Shown: positions 52,378 to 61,313, counted from the stretch's first letter. The stretch is DNA of 64,000 nt from Paenibacillus sp. PvR098 (GCF_017833255.1 NZ_JAFIBU010000001.1:558001-622000); one strand, 5' to 3'. The notes: generated from the letters alone by a model not told the origin. Program-made: numbers and translations.

Positions 52378-53991
52378 GTGAAGCGGCAATCCTTTCGCGT
52401 TATTTTGGTTTTAGTCGCAGCAATTGTCTTGATTGGCCTTGTTGCAGGCTGTTCATCAGATGCGAACCCGAGTTCAGAAGCTTCAGAAGCAATTAAAGAA
52501 GAGCTCATGATGGCCATCGGATCTGAACCGGAGACAGGCTTTGATCCGACCACCGGATGGGGGCGTTACGGCGCGCCGATTTTCCAGAGCACACTATTAA
52601 AGCGGGATCATGAGCTGAGCATCGTGAATGACCTTGCAACCGGTTACGAAATCACCAGCAGCGGAACGGTATGGACCGTTAAGCTCCGTAATGATGCAAA
52701 GTTCTCTGATGGCAAGCCGTTAACTGCCGCAGATGTGAAGTATACCTTCGAAACCGCGGCGCAGAGCGGCTCCGTGGTCGACCTGACCAACATGGAAAGC
52801 GTGGAAGCCACCGAAGAATTCACCGTAAAATTCACTTTGAAGGAAGCGCAATCGACTTTCGTATATAGCTTAGTCACAACAGGAATTGTTCCGAAGCACG
52901 CGCACGGTCCGAATTATGCGGCCAATCCGATCGGATCGGGACCTTATCGGCTCGTGCAATGGGACAAAGGGCAGCAGCTGATTGTTGAGGCAAATCCTGA
53001 ATATTACGGAGCTAAGCCTTTCTTTAAGAAGCTGATATTTTTATTTTTGAACGAGGATGCGGCCTTTGCTGCAGCTAAGGCCGGTAAGGTAGATATATCT
53101 TACATACCTTCTGCTTTCAGCAAACAGACGGTAGAAGGTATGCGCCTTGAAGCTGTGCGCACTGTCGATAACCGGGGAATCGCATTCCCCACAGTTCCTT
53201 CCGGAAATAAAACAAAAGACGGATATCCAATAGGTAACGATGTGACTGCAGATATTGCCATTCGCCAAGCGATCAATAGAGCTATCGATCGCGAAGCCCT
53301 TGTCAAAGGCGTATTGGAGGGACATGGTACACCGGCTTTTACCGTCAATGACGGCCTTCCATGGTGGAATTCAAAAAGCATCATTAAGGACGCTGATTTA
53401 GACGGAGCCCGAAGCATCTTGGCAGACGCCGGTTGGAAGGACTCTAATGGTGACGGTATTGTGGAAAAGGGGGCCTTGAAGGCAGAGTTCACTCTTGTTT
53501 ATCCGGCCAGTGATGTGACGCGACAATCTCTTGCGATCGCCGTGGCGGATCATATGAAAGCAATTGGAATCTCAATTAAGGTCGAAGGCAAGAGCTGGGA
53601 CGATATCAGAACCATGATGCATTCCAATGCCGTGCTTTTCGGCTGGGGGAGTCACGATCCGGTCGAGATGTATAATCTGTACAACAGCAAGTATATGGGG
53701 AAGGATCTTTTCAACCCCGGATATTACAGCAACCCTACGGTCGACAAATATATGACTCAAGCTATGAAGGCAACCAGCAAGGAAGAAGCGATGGAGTACT
53801 GGAAGAAAGCTCAGTGGGACGGAACAACAGGTGTAAGCGCCTTGGGGGATGCTCCATGGGCATGGCTTGTGAATATCGATCATCTGTATTTAGTCAAAGA
53901 CGGTCTTGATATCGGAAAACAGAGAATTCATCCTCATGGTCATGGCTGGCCGGTGACAGACAACATCGAAGAGTGGAAATGGTTGAAATAG
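52378..53991 (+). CDS. ABC importer substrate-binding lipoprotein (peptide/nickel type)
   Basis: A 537-residue exported lipoprotein of the SBP_bac_5 family with lipobox VAGC and the conserved WTVKLRNDAKFSDGKPLTAADV and ANPIGSGPYRLVQWDKGQ. The C-terminus is RIHPHGHGWPVTDNIEEW, a His-rich segment common in nickel/metallophore-type members, so metal uptake is more likely than plain peptide uptake (inference). GTG 52378 follows GGAGTGGAGAG; an in-frame ATG 144 bases earlier is rejected. Four transporter genes follow in the same operon. Confidence 0.9.
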   Translation: MKRQSFRVILVLVAAIVLIGLVAGCSSDANPSSEASEAIKEELMMAIGSEPETGFDPTTGWGRYGAPIFQSTLLKRDHELSIVNDLATGYEITSSGTVWTVKLRNDAKFSDGKPLTAADVKYTFETAAQSGSVVDLTNMESVEATEEFTVKFTLKEAQSTFVYSLVTTGIVPKHAHGPNYAANPIGSGPYRLVQWDKGQQLIVEANPEYYGAKPFFKKLIFLFLNEDAAFAAAKAGKVDISYIPSAFSKQTVEGMRLEAVRTVDNRGIAFPTVPSGNKTKDGYPIGNDVTADIAIRQAINRAIDREALVKGVLEGHGTPAFTVNDGLPWWNSKSIIKDADLDGARSILADAGWKDSNGDGIVEKGALKAEFTLVYPASDVTRQSLAIAVADHMKAIGISIKVEGKSWDDIRTMMHSNAVLFGWGSHDPVEMYNLYNSKYMGKDLFNPGYYSNPTVDKYMTQAMKATSKEEAMEYWKKAQWDGTTGVSALGDAPWAWLVNIDHLYLVKDGLDIGKQRIHPHGHGWPVTDNIEEWKWLK

Positions 53992-54015
53992 AGTGAGAAC
54001 GGAGCCTTATACCCC

Positions 54016-55005
54016 ATGATACGGAGCATGATCAGATTTATATGGATGAAAAGCCTACGGCTTGTATTTCTGCTAGTGGCTATCAGTTTCATTTCATTCT
54101 TGCTTCTAAGCCACTCTCCTATTGATCCGGTTCAAGCTTATATTGGTGCTGATATGATGCGCGTGAGCCCGGAGCAGCGGGAACAAATCGCCGAGTATTG
54201 GGGACTGAATCAGCCATTGCTCGAGCGTTATCTTCATTGGGGAGCTGCAGTACTGCAAGGGGATTTGGGTACCTCCATGATGTATCGCCTTCCTGTGGTG
54301 GAAGTGATTGGAGAACGGTTTGCGAACTCCATTGCATTGATGGGAGTCTCATGGGTATTATCGGGACTTATCGGATTTACCGCGGGTGTCATAGCTGCGA
54401 TGAACAAAGATACCTGGGTGGATAAGCTGATCAAATGGTATTGCTACACGCTGGCATCCACACCAGCCTTTTGGTTGGGTTTGGTGCTGCTCATTGTTTT
54501 TGCGGTATGGCTCGGCTGGTTTCCGGTAGGCTTGGGCGTTCCGGCGGGTACACTGACCGAGAACGTAACCTGGGGAGACCGGATATATCATATGGTGCTG
54601 CCTGCATTGACGTTGAGCATCATCGGAATCGCCTCTATAGCCCTGCATACGAGGCAGAAGCTGCTCGATGTGCTATCGAGCGACTATATTTTGTTTGCGA
54701 GAGCCCGCGGTGAGCGTGGATTGAAGCTGTTTTGGAGACACGGACTCCGCGGGGTGGCTCTGCCGGCGGTGACGCTGCAGTTTACAGCCTTCAGCGAGCT
54801 GTTTGGAGGGGCCGTTCTGGCGGAGCAAGTATTTTCATATCCAGGATTGGGTCAGGCTACAGTGGAGGCGGGTTTGCGGGGCGATGTCCCGCTTTTGCTT
54901 GGAATCGTTCTGTTCAGCGCGGTATTCGTCTTTTCCGGTAACACCGCGGCGGATTTGATATACCGTGCGGTAGATCCAAGGATCAGGGAGGGACGTTCCG
55001 TATGA
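54016..55005 (+). CDS. ABC importer permease 1 (NikB/DppB-like)
   Basis: A 329-residue membrane permease with six hydrophobic segments, the N-terminal SHSPIDPVQAYIG and the EAA-type loop DYILFARARGERGLKLFWRH. It pairs with the next permease; ATGA overlap couples their translation. By position it is the NikB/DppB equivalent of the operon. Confidence 0.93.
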   Translation: MIRSMIRFIWMKSLRLVFLLVAISFISFLLLSHSPIDPVQAYIGADMMRVSPEQREQIAEYWGLNQPLLERYLHWGAAVLQGDLGTSMMYRLPVVEVIGERFANSIALMGVSWVLSGLIGFTAGVIAAMNKDTWVDKLIKWYCYTLASTPAFWLGLVLLIVFAVWLGWFPVGLGVPAGTLTENVTWGDRIYHMVLPALTLSIIGIASIALHTRQKLLDVLSSDYILFARARGERGLKLFWRHGLRGVALPAVTLQFTAFSELFGGAVLAEQVFSYPGLGQATVEAGLRGDVPLLLGIVLFSAVFVFSGNTAADLIYRAVDPRIREGRSV

Positions 55006-55868
55006 GTAGTTTGTTCGTCCCTGAACGCAATAACAAGCGTTTTACATCCAAATTCAATCACAGACAGCGGGCGTTGCTCATGGCTGCTGCATCTGCTGCT
55101 TTAATCGTGGGGACATGGCTCACTGGGCTGTTGTTGGATGATGTGAGTTTATCCACTAATCTCGAAATGCGTAATTTAATCCCGTCTCTTTCGCATCCTT
55201 TCGGTACAGATTGGCTGGGTAGAGATATGTTCACACGCACACTAAAGGGTTTAAACTTAAGTATTCAGGTGGGTATGATGGCTGCTGCCGTGAGTGTAAG
55301 CATCGCGGTCATTCTAGGAATGCTCGCCGCAACTATGGGTAAAACAGTCGATCGAATCATCGGTTGGTTGATCGACTTGTTTTTGAGCGTGCCGCATCTA
55401 GTTACACTTATATTAATCAGCTTTGTACTAGGCGGAGGTGTCAGAGGGGTTGTCATCGGGATTGCTTTGACTCATTGGCCGAGTCTGGCGCGTGTGATCC
55501 GTGCAGAGGTGCTGCAGCTGCGTTCGTCTGAGTTCATCCAAATCTCGCGTAGAATGGGCAAGTCGCGCTGGTGGGTCGCCGTTAGGCATATGATGCCCCA
55601 TCTGATTCCCCAGATGATGGTAGGCTTGCTGCTCGTGTTCCCACATGCGATTCTTCATGAAGCCGCTATTTCTTTTTTAGGTATGGGATTGTCTCCTCAT
55701 CAACCCGCTATCGGTATTATCCTATCCGAGTCGATGCGATATTTATCTACCGGCCTTTGGTGGTTGGCGTTTTTTCCAGGCCTCTGCTTGCTGCTTGTAG
55801 TACGTTCCTTCGACACGGCAGGAGAAAATATACGTTTGCTGTTGGACTCGCATCGGTCTAATGAGTAA
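55002..55868 (+). CDS. ABC importer permease 2 (NikC/DppC-like)
   Basis: A 288-residue permease with SHPFGTDWLGRDMFTRTLKG at the N-terminus (typical NikC/DppC) and the EAA loop SEFIQISRRMGKSRWWVAVRH. Starts in the stop of permease 1. Confidence 0.93.
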   Translation: MSSLFVPERNNKRFTSKFNHRQRALLMAAASAALIVGTWLTGLLLDDVSLSTNLEMRNLIPSLSHPFGTDWLGRDMFTRTLKGLNLSIQVGMMAAAVSVSIAVILGMLAATMGKTVDRIIGWLIDLFLSVPHLVTLILISFVLGGGVRGVVIGIALTHWPSLARVIRAEVLQLRSSEFIQISRRMGKSRWWVAVRHMMPHLIPQMMVGLLLVFPHAILHEAAISFLGMGLSPHQPAIGIILSESMRYLSTGLWWLAFFPGLCLLLVVRSFDTAGENIRLLLDSHRSNE

Positions 55869-55913
55869 CTGTATGAGGCCATTAGGCGAACAAAAAGGGA
55901 GGTTCATGCGGGA

Positions 55914-56843
55914 ATGACTGTTCTTTTGGAAGTGAATGATTTGAGCATCTCGTTCCTGCAGTATATCCAAGGTTTCCGGCAAAGCAAGCTAAGCGTGGTG
56001 CATGGGTTGAATGTTACTGTGAATGCAGGAGAGATCGTTGCATTGGTGGGCTCAAGCGGCGCGGGTAAAAGCTTGCTGGCCCATGCTATATTGGGAATTC
56101 TTCCCGACAATGCGGAGATATCGGGTAAGATTCGTTATGAAGGAGAGGAGCTCACGTCTGCCAGGCAAGCAGCGCTAAGGGGTCGTGAGATCGCTCTTGT
56201 ACCGCAATCGGTCAATTATCTCGATCCGCTGATGCGTGTTGGAGCTCAGGTCCGAACCAAGCGTGGAGATACGAAGGATGCGGTCAAGCAACAGCGGAAC
56301 GTTTTTGAGCGATATGGGCTTTCCCCCAAAGTGGAGCAGATGTACCCTTTTGAATTGTCCGGAGGGATGGCTCGACGTGTGCTGGTCTCCACAGCGGCCG
56401 TCAGCGGGGCAAGATTAGTCATTGCGGATGAACCAACCCCCGGCCTCGACGCAGCCATCGTTCGAGAAGCGCTCGGCTTCTTCAAAGAGCTGGCCGACCA
56501 AGGGTGCGGAGTGCTGTTCATTACTCACGATGTAGAAGCCGCGCTTCAAATCGCTCATAAAGTGGCGATCATCTATGCCGGAACGACCGTTGAGACGGCT
56601 CGTCCTGAGGACTTCTGCGGCAGCGGGGAATGGCTGCGCCACCCATACAGCAAGGCACTGTGGAGAGCGCTACCGCAAAACGGGTTTGTGTCGTTTCCCG
56701 GCTCCCAGCCTCATCCGAACGAGCTGCCGCCGGGCTGCAGGTTTGCCCCGCGCTGTCAGATGGCCACTGCTGAATGCATGCATTCTTTACCTGACATGCG
56801 TGAGCTGAACGGAGGATTGGTGAGGTGCATTCATGCTACTTGA
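55914..56843 (+). CDS. ABC importer ATPase 1 (NikD/DppD-like)
   Basis: A 309-residue ATPase: Walker A GSSGAGKS (residues 46-53), signature LSGGM (148-152), ADEPTPGLDAA Walker B, and the C-terminal oligopeptide-transporter segment with GCRFAPRC and further cysteines. Its signature LSGGMARR is slightly unusual (LSGGQRQR is usual). It overlaps the next gene by 11 bases. Confidence 0.93.
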   Translation: MTVLLEVNDLSISFLQYIQGFRQSKLSVVHGLNVTVNAGEIVALVGSSGAGKSLLAHAILGILPDNAEISGKIRYEGEELTSARQAALRGREIALVPQSVNYLDPLMRVGAQVRTKRGDTKDAVKQQRNVFERYGLSPKVEQMYPFELSGGMARRVLVSTAAVSGARLVIADEPTPGLDAAIVREALGFFKELADQGCGVLFITHDVEAALQIAHKVAIIYAGTTVETARPEDFCGSGEWLRHPYSKALWRALPQNGFVSFPGSQPHPNELPPGCRFAPRCQMATAECMHSLPDMRELNGGLVRCIHAT

Positions 56844-57459
56844 AGGACGAAATCTTGGTTTTCATTACGAAGGGGCTCCTTGGATTTTTAGAAATCTGGA
56901 TCTCGTGATCCGGCCGCGTGAAGTGGTAGGACTTGTCGGGCCGAGCGGCTGTGGGAAATCCACGTTGTCTCGCATTCTGGCAGGCTATGAAAAGCTGACC
57001 GAGGGAACGGTACTGCTCGATGGCGCTCCTGCGCCCACGAAGGGTTATCATCCGGTTCAGCTGATATTTCAGCATCCGGAGAAGGCAGTCAATCCGCGTT
57101 GGCGCATGCGGGCGATCCTTAAGGAGAGTTGGGAGCCCGATGAAGACCTTCTTGCCTCCTTAGGGATTATGGAGGAATGGCTTAACCGTCGACCCAGCGA
57201 GCTTTCCGGTGGCGAGCTCCAACGATTCTGCATCGCCCGTGCGCTTGGTCCGATGACCCGTTTCCTGATTGCCGATGAGATCACCACGATGCTTGATGCT
57301 ATTACTCAAGCCCAAATATGGCATGCTGTGCTGGAAATAGCCGAGAAGCGGGGCATGGGTGTACTTGTGATCAGTCATGATAAGCATCTGATTCACCGGC
57401 TCTGCAGCAGAGTAATGGAGTGGGACTTCTTCAAGGAATCATCAAGGGTTCCGCAATGA
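56833..57459 (+). CDS. ABC importer ATPase 2 (NikE/DppF-like, short)
   Basis: A 208-residue ATPase, shorter than the usual 250-330 residues because it lacks the C-terminal extension, as in NikE. Walker A GPSGCGKS (36-43), LSGGELQR signature, ADEITTMLDA Walker B with an Ile for the usual Pro, and a His loop in VISHDKHLI. Last gene of the operon; a terminator follows. Confidence 0.92.
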   Translation: MLLEGRNLGFHYEGAPWIFRNLDLVIRPREVVGLVGPSGCGKSTLSRILAGYEKLTEGTVLLDGAPAPTKGYHPVQLIFQHPEKAVNPRWRMRAILKESWEPDEDLLASLGIMEEWLNRRPSELSGGELQRFCIARALGPMTRFLIADEITTMLDAITQAQIWHAVLEIAEKRGMGVLVISHDKHLIHRLCSRVMEWDFFKESSRVPQ

Positions 57460-57492
57460 AGCTGATGGTAGTGAATTTTAGTTCCAAGGTTT

Positions 57493-57542
57493 AATAAAAT
57501 GCATCAACGGCGAATTTATATCGCGGCTGGTGCATTTTATTA
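57493..57542 (+). terminator. Terminator after the importer operon
   Basis: AATAAAATGCA (57493-57503) pairs with TGCATTTTATT (57531-57541) with an inner GCG/CGC stem; the end is AT-rich. Confidence 0.85.
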
Positions 57543-57722
57543 TGCATGAATGCCTAGTGCGACATCATAAAATCTAGTTCTGAAGCAAGGAAAATTATAG
57601 TAAAAATGTGGGAAATGTGTTAGAATGTAAGCACAGATTGTCGAAACTGCTTTTTTATACACTATCCATGTCGAAAGTCTTACATTATTCATCTGATTCA
57701 CACACAAAAAACCAACATTTTA

Positions 57723-57730
57723 CATAAAAT
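57723..57730 (+). promoter_or_regulatory. Candidate -10 element directly before the riboswitch
   Basis: CATAAAAT (57723-57730) contains TAAAAT, and would place the transcription start at about 57736, the first base of the aptamer. With AC at 57704-57705 and a 17-base spacer it also fits the sigma-K pattern seen before dpaA. No good sigma-A -35 exists at the right distance. A second option is TGTTAGAAT at 57618-57626. Confidence 0.35.
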
Positions 57731-57735
57731 GATGG

Positions 57736-57823
57736 TCCGATAAAGGCACAGCCATTGAAAAGTGGTGTCGCAAAGCTATAGGGGCTACCGTGTGGAAACA
57801 CACCATGCCAGCCAGCCGCCGGA
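57736..57823 (+). ncRNA. Cyclic-di-GMP-I (GEMM-I) riboswitch aptamer
   Basis: The sequence has the conserved GEMM-I elements in order: GGCACAGCC entering P2, a P2 stem capped by GAAA (CCATT-GAAA-AGTGG), GTCGCAAAGC, GGGGCTAC, a second stem capped by GAAA (GTGTG-GAAA-CACAC), then ATGCCAGCCAGCCGCC. UCCG (57736-57739) pairs with CGGA (57820-57823) to close the aptamer. A terminator follows, then spo0E-like and HD-GYP genes. The secondary structure was folded by eye. Confidence 0.93.
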
Positions 57824-57833
57824 ATGAGGTCGG

Positions 57834-57864
57834 AAAAGCCCTTCATTCGGAGGGCTTTTTTTTT
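57834..57864 (+). terminator. Expression-platform terminator of the first c-di-GMP riboswitch
   Basis: AAAGCCCT/AGGGCTTT around TCATTCGG, followed by eight T. CCGGAATGAGG (57819-57829), which includes the aptamer-closing strand, can instead pair with CTTCATTCGG (57841-57850) as an antiterminator. Ligand binding should therefore favour termination. Confidence 0.88.
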
Positions 57865-57890
57865 ACAACTTGTGCGGGAGGTGAGAGGAC

Positions 57891-58076
57891 ATGTACGGGG
57901 TCTTCAATGAAAAGCGTCTCCAACACTTATCGGAAGAAATTGAGACGATCCGGACTCGAATGCATGGGATTTTCAACATCAAACATAGTCTATCTGACCC
58001 GGAAGTTAATGCAATAAGCAAAGAATTGGATTGCGCTATTATTAGGTACCAGGAATACACTAAGCGGCTTATGTAA
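57891..58076 (+). CDS. Spo0E-like aspartyl-phosphate phosphatase
   Basis: A 61-residue, two-helix protein of the Spo0E family, which dephosphorylates Spo0A~P and so delays sporulation. The signature SKELD (Ser43-Asp47) with IRYQEYTKRL after it is present, and the first helix (HLSEEIETIRTRM) fits. GGGAGGTGAGA precedes ATG 57891. It is the first gene after the c-di-GMP riboswitch, so c-di-GMP probably sets its level. Confidence 0.9.
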   Translation: MYGVFNEKRLQHLSEEIETIRTRMHGIFNIKHSLSDPEVNAISKELDCAIIRYQEYTKRLM

Positions 58077-58125
58077 AATGAGTAGAGAGGCAAGAGAGAG
58101 CTTGTAACCGGAAAGGATGATGTCG

Positions 58126-58764
58126 ATGATCGGTAATCAGGCGGTGAATGGACTTACACAATTATTAGTAAAAGATATAGCGACCTATGAGCACAGCATC
58201 AGGATAGGGAAAATGGCTAAATTGATGGCTGCTTATCTGAATTACGATGAACAGCAGACCCAAAAATTAATTGCAGGCTGCTGTTTACACGATATGGGCA
58301 AGGTACACATCCATGAATCCATTCTTAAAAAGAAATCCTCACTGACACAGGAAGAGTGGAAATTTATGAAGCGCCATGCTTTTTTTGGTGTTCAGATGGC
58401 CATTATGGAAGGAATTACAGATCAAGACATCATAGATACCATACATTATCATCATGAGCGTTGGGACGGTACGGGTTACCCGACAGGGTTGCAAGGAACC
58501 GATATTCCGTTGTATGCTCGCATTTGCTCCATATTGGATGCTTTCGATAGTATGATTTCGGATCTTCCATATAAAAAGGGCATGTCCATTCAACATGCTC
58601 GTGAAGAGCTTATTCGGCAGAGTTATTCACAATTTGACGGTCGTTATGTCCAGGTGTTTCTCACGATACAAGATATCATATTGGCTTATATTCAAAGGGA
58701 TTCTGTCCATTCTGCTTCTTATTTTGCTAGATCAGTATATCATCCGGAAATCATGCAGCAGTGA
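58126..58764 (+). CDS. HD-GYP domain c-di-GMP phosphodiesterase
   Basis: A 212-residue stand-alone HD-GYP protein: HDMGK (His55-Lys59), HHERWDGTGYP (His109-Pro119) and DAFDSM. All metal and GYP residues of active enzymes are in place. There is no sensor domain. ATG 58126 has GAAAGGA at correct spacing; two upstream ATGs overlap that site. It follows the Spo0E-like gene by 49 bases, so the riboswitch should control both. Confidence 0.92.
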   Translation: MIGNQAVNGLTQLLVKDIATYEHSIRIGKMAKLMAAYLNYDEQQTQKLIAGCCLHDMGKVHIHESILKKKSSLTQEEWKFMKRHAFFGVQMAIMEGITDQDIIDTIHYHHERWDGTGYPTGLQGTDIPLYARICSILDAFDSMISDLPYKKGMSIQHAREELIRQSYSQFDGRYVQVFLTIQDIILAYIQRDSVHSASYFARSVYHPEIMQQ

Positions 58765-58891
58765 AATATGTCATCGATATTGATAGGTGGCTTTTTTTGA
58801 TTTTGCAGAAGGAAAACCGGGGGAGGGTAATGAAATAATAATAGAGCGGACTGAGAGAAACCGAGCAACTATGATTGGAGGGGAATTATAA

Positions 58892-60535
58892 TTGAATAGG
58901 GTAATCGTGTCCAAAACGTGGAAGATCTTACTTGCCTTCTGGATTACGATGGCTATGCTGGCCATTCCGGCGCCACGGGCGGAGGCTTCATCCTTTTCTT
59001 ATATGTCGTATCCTAAAGGAACGGTTGGTATTTCCAAACCGGACATCGGATTTGAACTTAGTAACCGGAACGAACTGCAGGTGAATACGTTTCGTATGAA
59101 GCTGGATCAAGATCTTGTTTCGGGAACATGGGATAACGAATCGATGAGCTTTATTTATACACCGACTACTGCTTTACAGCCTGGAGAGCATTCGGTTGAA
59201 GTGGAGCTGCAATTCTCAGGCTACGAAGCAGTCAAGTTGAATTGGAAGTTTAAGGTAGCGGACAACCCTGTAAGCGAGATTCCTTCTGAGTTCACGGAGA
59301 ACCATCGGCTAGGTCTGAAAGCGATCAATGATTATCGAATACTGTACGGGTTAAAGCCTTTAAAGCTTAACGGCAGTTTGACGTTGGCAGCTAAAAATCA
59401 TGCGCAGTATTTGTTTGCGAACCGAGTGGCACAGACGATCTCACCAGTCTCGTTACACGATGAGAAGAAAGGCTTGCCAGGGTTTACAGGGGCTACACCT
59501 TCCGATCGCGCAAGATATGCCGGATATTCCTTTGGCGTCGGGGAGGATGTTTCCTTCTATACCGGAACGCTCGTGGAGTCTGTCGATGCGTTGTTTGACG
59601 CGCCGTATCACCGCAAGCCCTTCTTAATGCCTCATGTTACGGAGGCAGGAATTGAAATGGTCGGGGATTATGTCGTCATCATGTTTGGCTACGGGGAAGA
59701 AACCGAGCTGCAGATGACTGTATCTCCGGCTCCAGGAGATCCTTATGTTCCACTGGATTTTGACGGTTATGAAACTCCGGATCCGATTCGCATGCACCCA
59801 GCAAGAGAATATCCAGTCGGTTATCCGCTCATGGCTCTTGTTTCGGGAAGCGATATCGAAAAGGTGCAGCTGCTCGAATCCACTCTGAAGGATGAATCGG
59901 GACAACCGGTAAAGCTGCTGCTTAACAGTCCGAGTAACGACAATCAATTGAAAAACAGCGTGATCCTGATTCCGGCCGAGCCACTGAAGCCGGACATGCT
60001 GTATTCCGCTTATGTGAGGCTGAATGTAACCGAGAACGGCCTTTCTAGAACAATTCAGAAAGCTTGGGATTTTCACACGGAGCCGGTTTCTGGCATTGGA
60101 AAGCAAAAACTACACAAGGACGTTGCGGCCTATGTCAGGTTGACGAAGCAACAAGGCGGCATCAATCATGTGGTTACTTTCAAGCTGGATGATGATGATT
60201 ATACGCTGGATGATGTATCGTATCTACTGAAGAGGCAGCCGTTTATTCTGGAAGGGACGTCCTATTTATGGGTGAGAGACTTGGCCGATGCTCTAGGAGC
60301 TTCCGTCACTTGGGATGACAGCCGCAAAGCCGCGATCTACACCAAGAACGGCCGAGAAATCACTTTCTTTACGGGACGTAACGTATATTCTATTAATGGG
60401 AAGGAATATACGACCGACTCACCGGCCCGATTGGAGGAGGAGCTCACAATGATCCCGGTTCGTTTACTTTCAGAAGTATTGGGAGCTCATGTAGAATACA
60501 TGCAGGAAACGCGGAGCGTTAAGATCATGTATTGA
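58892..60535 (+). CDS. Secreted CAP-domain protein with copper amine oxidase-like stalk domain
   Basis: A 547-residue exported protein: signal peptide ending near AEASS, a beta-rich domain (about 35-125), a CAP/SCP domain (about 130-275; LKAINDYRILYGLKPLKLNG, AAKNHAQYLF, GEDVSFYTG), a beta domain, and a C-terminal amine-oxidase-type stalk domain (about 425-547, with WVRDLADALGASVTWD). CAP-domain proteins are common in spore and surface structures. TTG 58892 follows GGAGGGG. Function unknown. Confidence 0.9.
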   Translation: MNRVIVSKTWKILLAFWITMAMLAIPAPRAEASSFSYMSYPKGTVGISKPDIGFELSNRNELQVNTFRMKLDQDLVSGTWDNESMSFIYTPTTALQPGEHSVEVELQFSGYEAVKLNWKFKVADNPVSEIPSEFTENHRLGLKAINDYRILYGLKPLKLNGSLTLAAKNHAQYLFANRVAQTISPVSLHDEKKGLPGFTGATPSDRARYAGYSFGVGEDVSFYTGTLVESVDALFDAPYHRKPFLMPHVTEAGIEMVGDYVVIMFGYGEETELQMTVSPAPGDPYVPLDFDGYETPDPIRMHPAREYPVGYPLMALVSGSDIEKVQLLESTLKDESGQPVKLLLNSPSNDNQLKNSVILIPAEPLKPDMLYSAYVRLNVTENGLSRTIQKAWDFHTEPVSGIGKQKLHKDVAAYVRLTKQQGGINHVVTFKLDDDDYTLDDVSYLLKRQPFILEGTSYLWVRDLADALGASVTWDDSRKAAIYTKNGREITFFTGRNVYSINGKEYTTDSPARLEEELTMIPVRLLSEVLGAHVEYMQETRSVKIMY

Positions 60536-60662
60536 CACTCCTAGCTTAAGCTGTGTTTTGTCCCACGGGTAAGGCACAGCAAAATAAAGCACAGCTGATC
60601 AAGATCGTAGATGCAGTTAGGTTAAATTAAGACTAACGAGGGTCACATCTGGAGGTTACACC

Positions 60663-61184
60663 ATGAGGGTTATTGATTTATCGGAGCCAATATTTCATAG
60701 AATGCCTGTTTATCCAGGCGATCCGGAAGTGAAAGTTGAAGTGATCCATTCCTACGAGAAGCAATCATGGGAGCTGCGTCAATTGACTTTGGGAACGCAT
60801 ACCGGTACTCATGTAGATGCTTTTTCGCATATGCATAGGCAGGGTAAAGCCATCGATGAGATTCCTATTGAACGTTTTTTCGGGACGTCACAAGTTGTAA
60901 GTTTATTCTCGGAATGGCCGGTGAATAAAGGATTATTTTTTAAAGAAGAAATCGGGATGGAGTGGTTTGAACGCATCCATCAATCAAGCCCGACTTTTGT
61001 AGGAGGGAAGATCACGGAGGATTTGGAAAGGGCACTTCTTGGCATTGGAATCATAACTTATACCAACTTGGTTCATTTGGAATTGCTGCCATTAGGCAAA
61101 GACTTCATGTTTTATGGCTTTCCTCTTCACATTAAGCAGGGCGATGGGTCTCCTGTGAGAGCCGTTGCTGTACTTGATACATAA
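60663..61184 (+). CDS. Cyclase family protein (kynurenine formamidase-like)
   Basis: A 173-residue metal-dependent hydrolase of the cyclase family. The metal motif is HTGTHVDAFSHMH, with RVIDLSEPIFHRMPVYPGDP at the N-terminus. The family includes N-formylkynurenine formamidase, but it is shorter than the usual 205-210 residues and no tryptophan-degradation genes are near, so the substrate is open. CTGGAGG precedes ATG 60663. Confidence 0.9.
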   Translation: MRVIDLSEPIFHRMPVYPGDPEVKVEVIHSYEKQSWELRQLTLGTHTGTHVDAFSHMHRQGKAIDEIPIERFFGTSQVVSLFSEWPVNKGLFFKEEIGMEWFERIHQSSPTFVGGKITEDLERALLGIGIITYTNLVHLELLPLGKDFMFYGFPLHIKQGDGSPVRAVAVLDT

Positions 61185-61217
61185 CAGAGCACAATGTCGA
61201 CCATAGAATAAACGCCC

Positions 61218-61255
61218 AAAAAGGAATCCCATGGTTAGCGCAGGGATTCCTTTTT
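61218..61255. terminator. Bidirectional terminator between the cyclase-family and GGDEF genes
   Basis: AAAAAGGAATCCC (61218-61230) pairs perfectly with GGGATTCCTTTTT (61243-61255). Confidence 0.93.
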
Positions 61256-61313
61256 GGCCGGAAAGCCGTCGGTTATATGAGAAAGTTATCCTCGCTTACA
61301 GCTTAGTCATTGT

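Noticed and set aside
60545-60600. A possible third c-di-GMP riboswitch before the cyclase-family gene
   Set aside because: It contains AAGGCACAG, like the first aptamer, and AGCTGTG/CACAGCT arms, but lacks the CGCAAAGC and GCCAGCC core elements.
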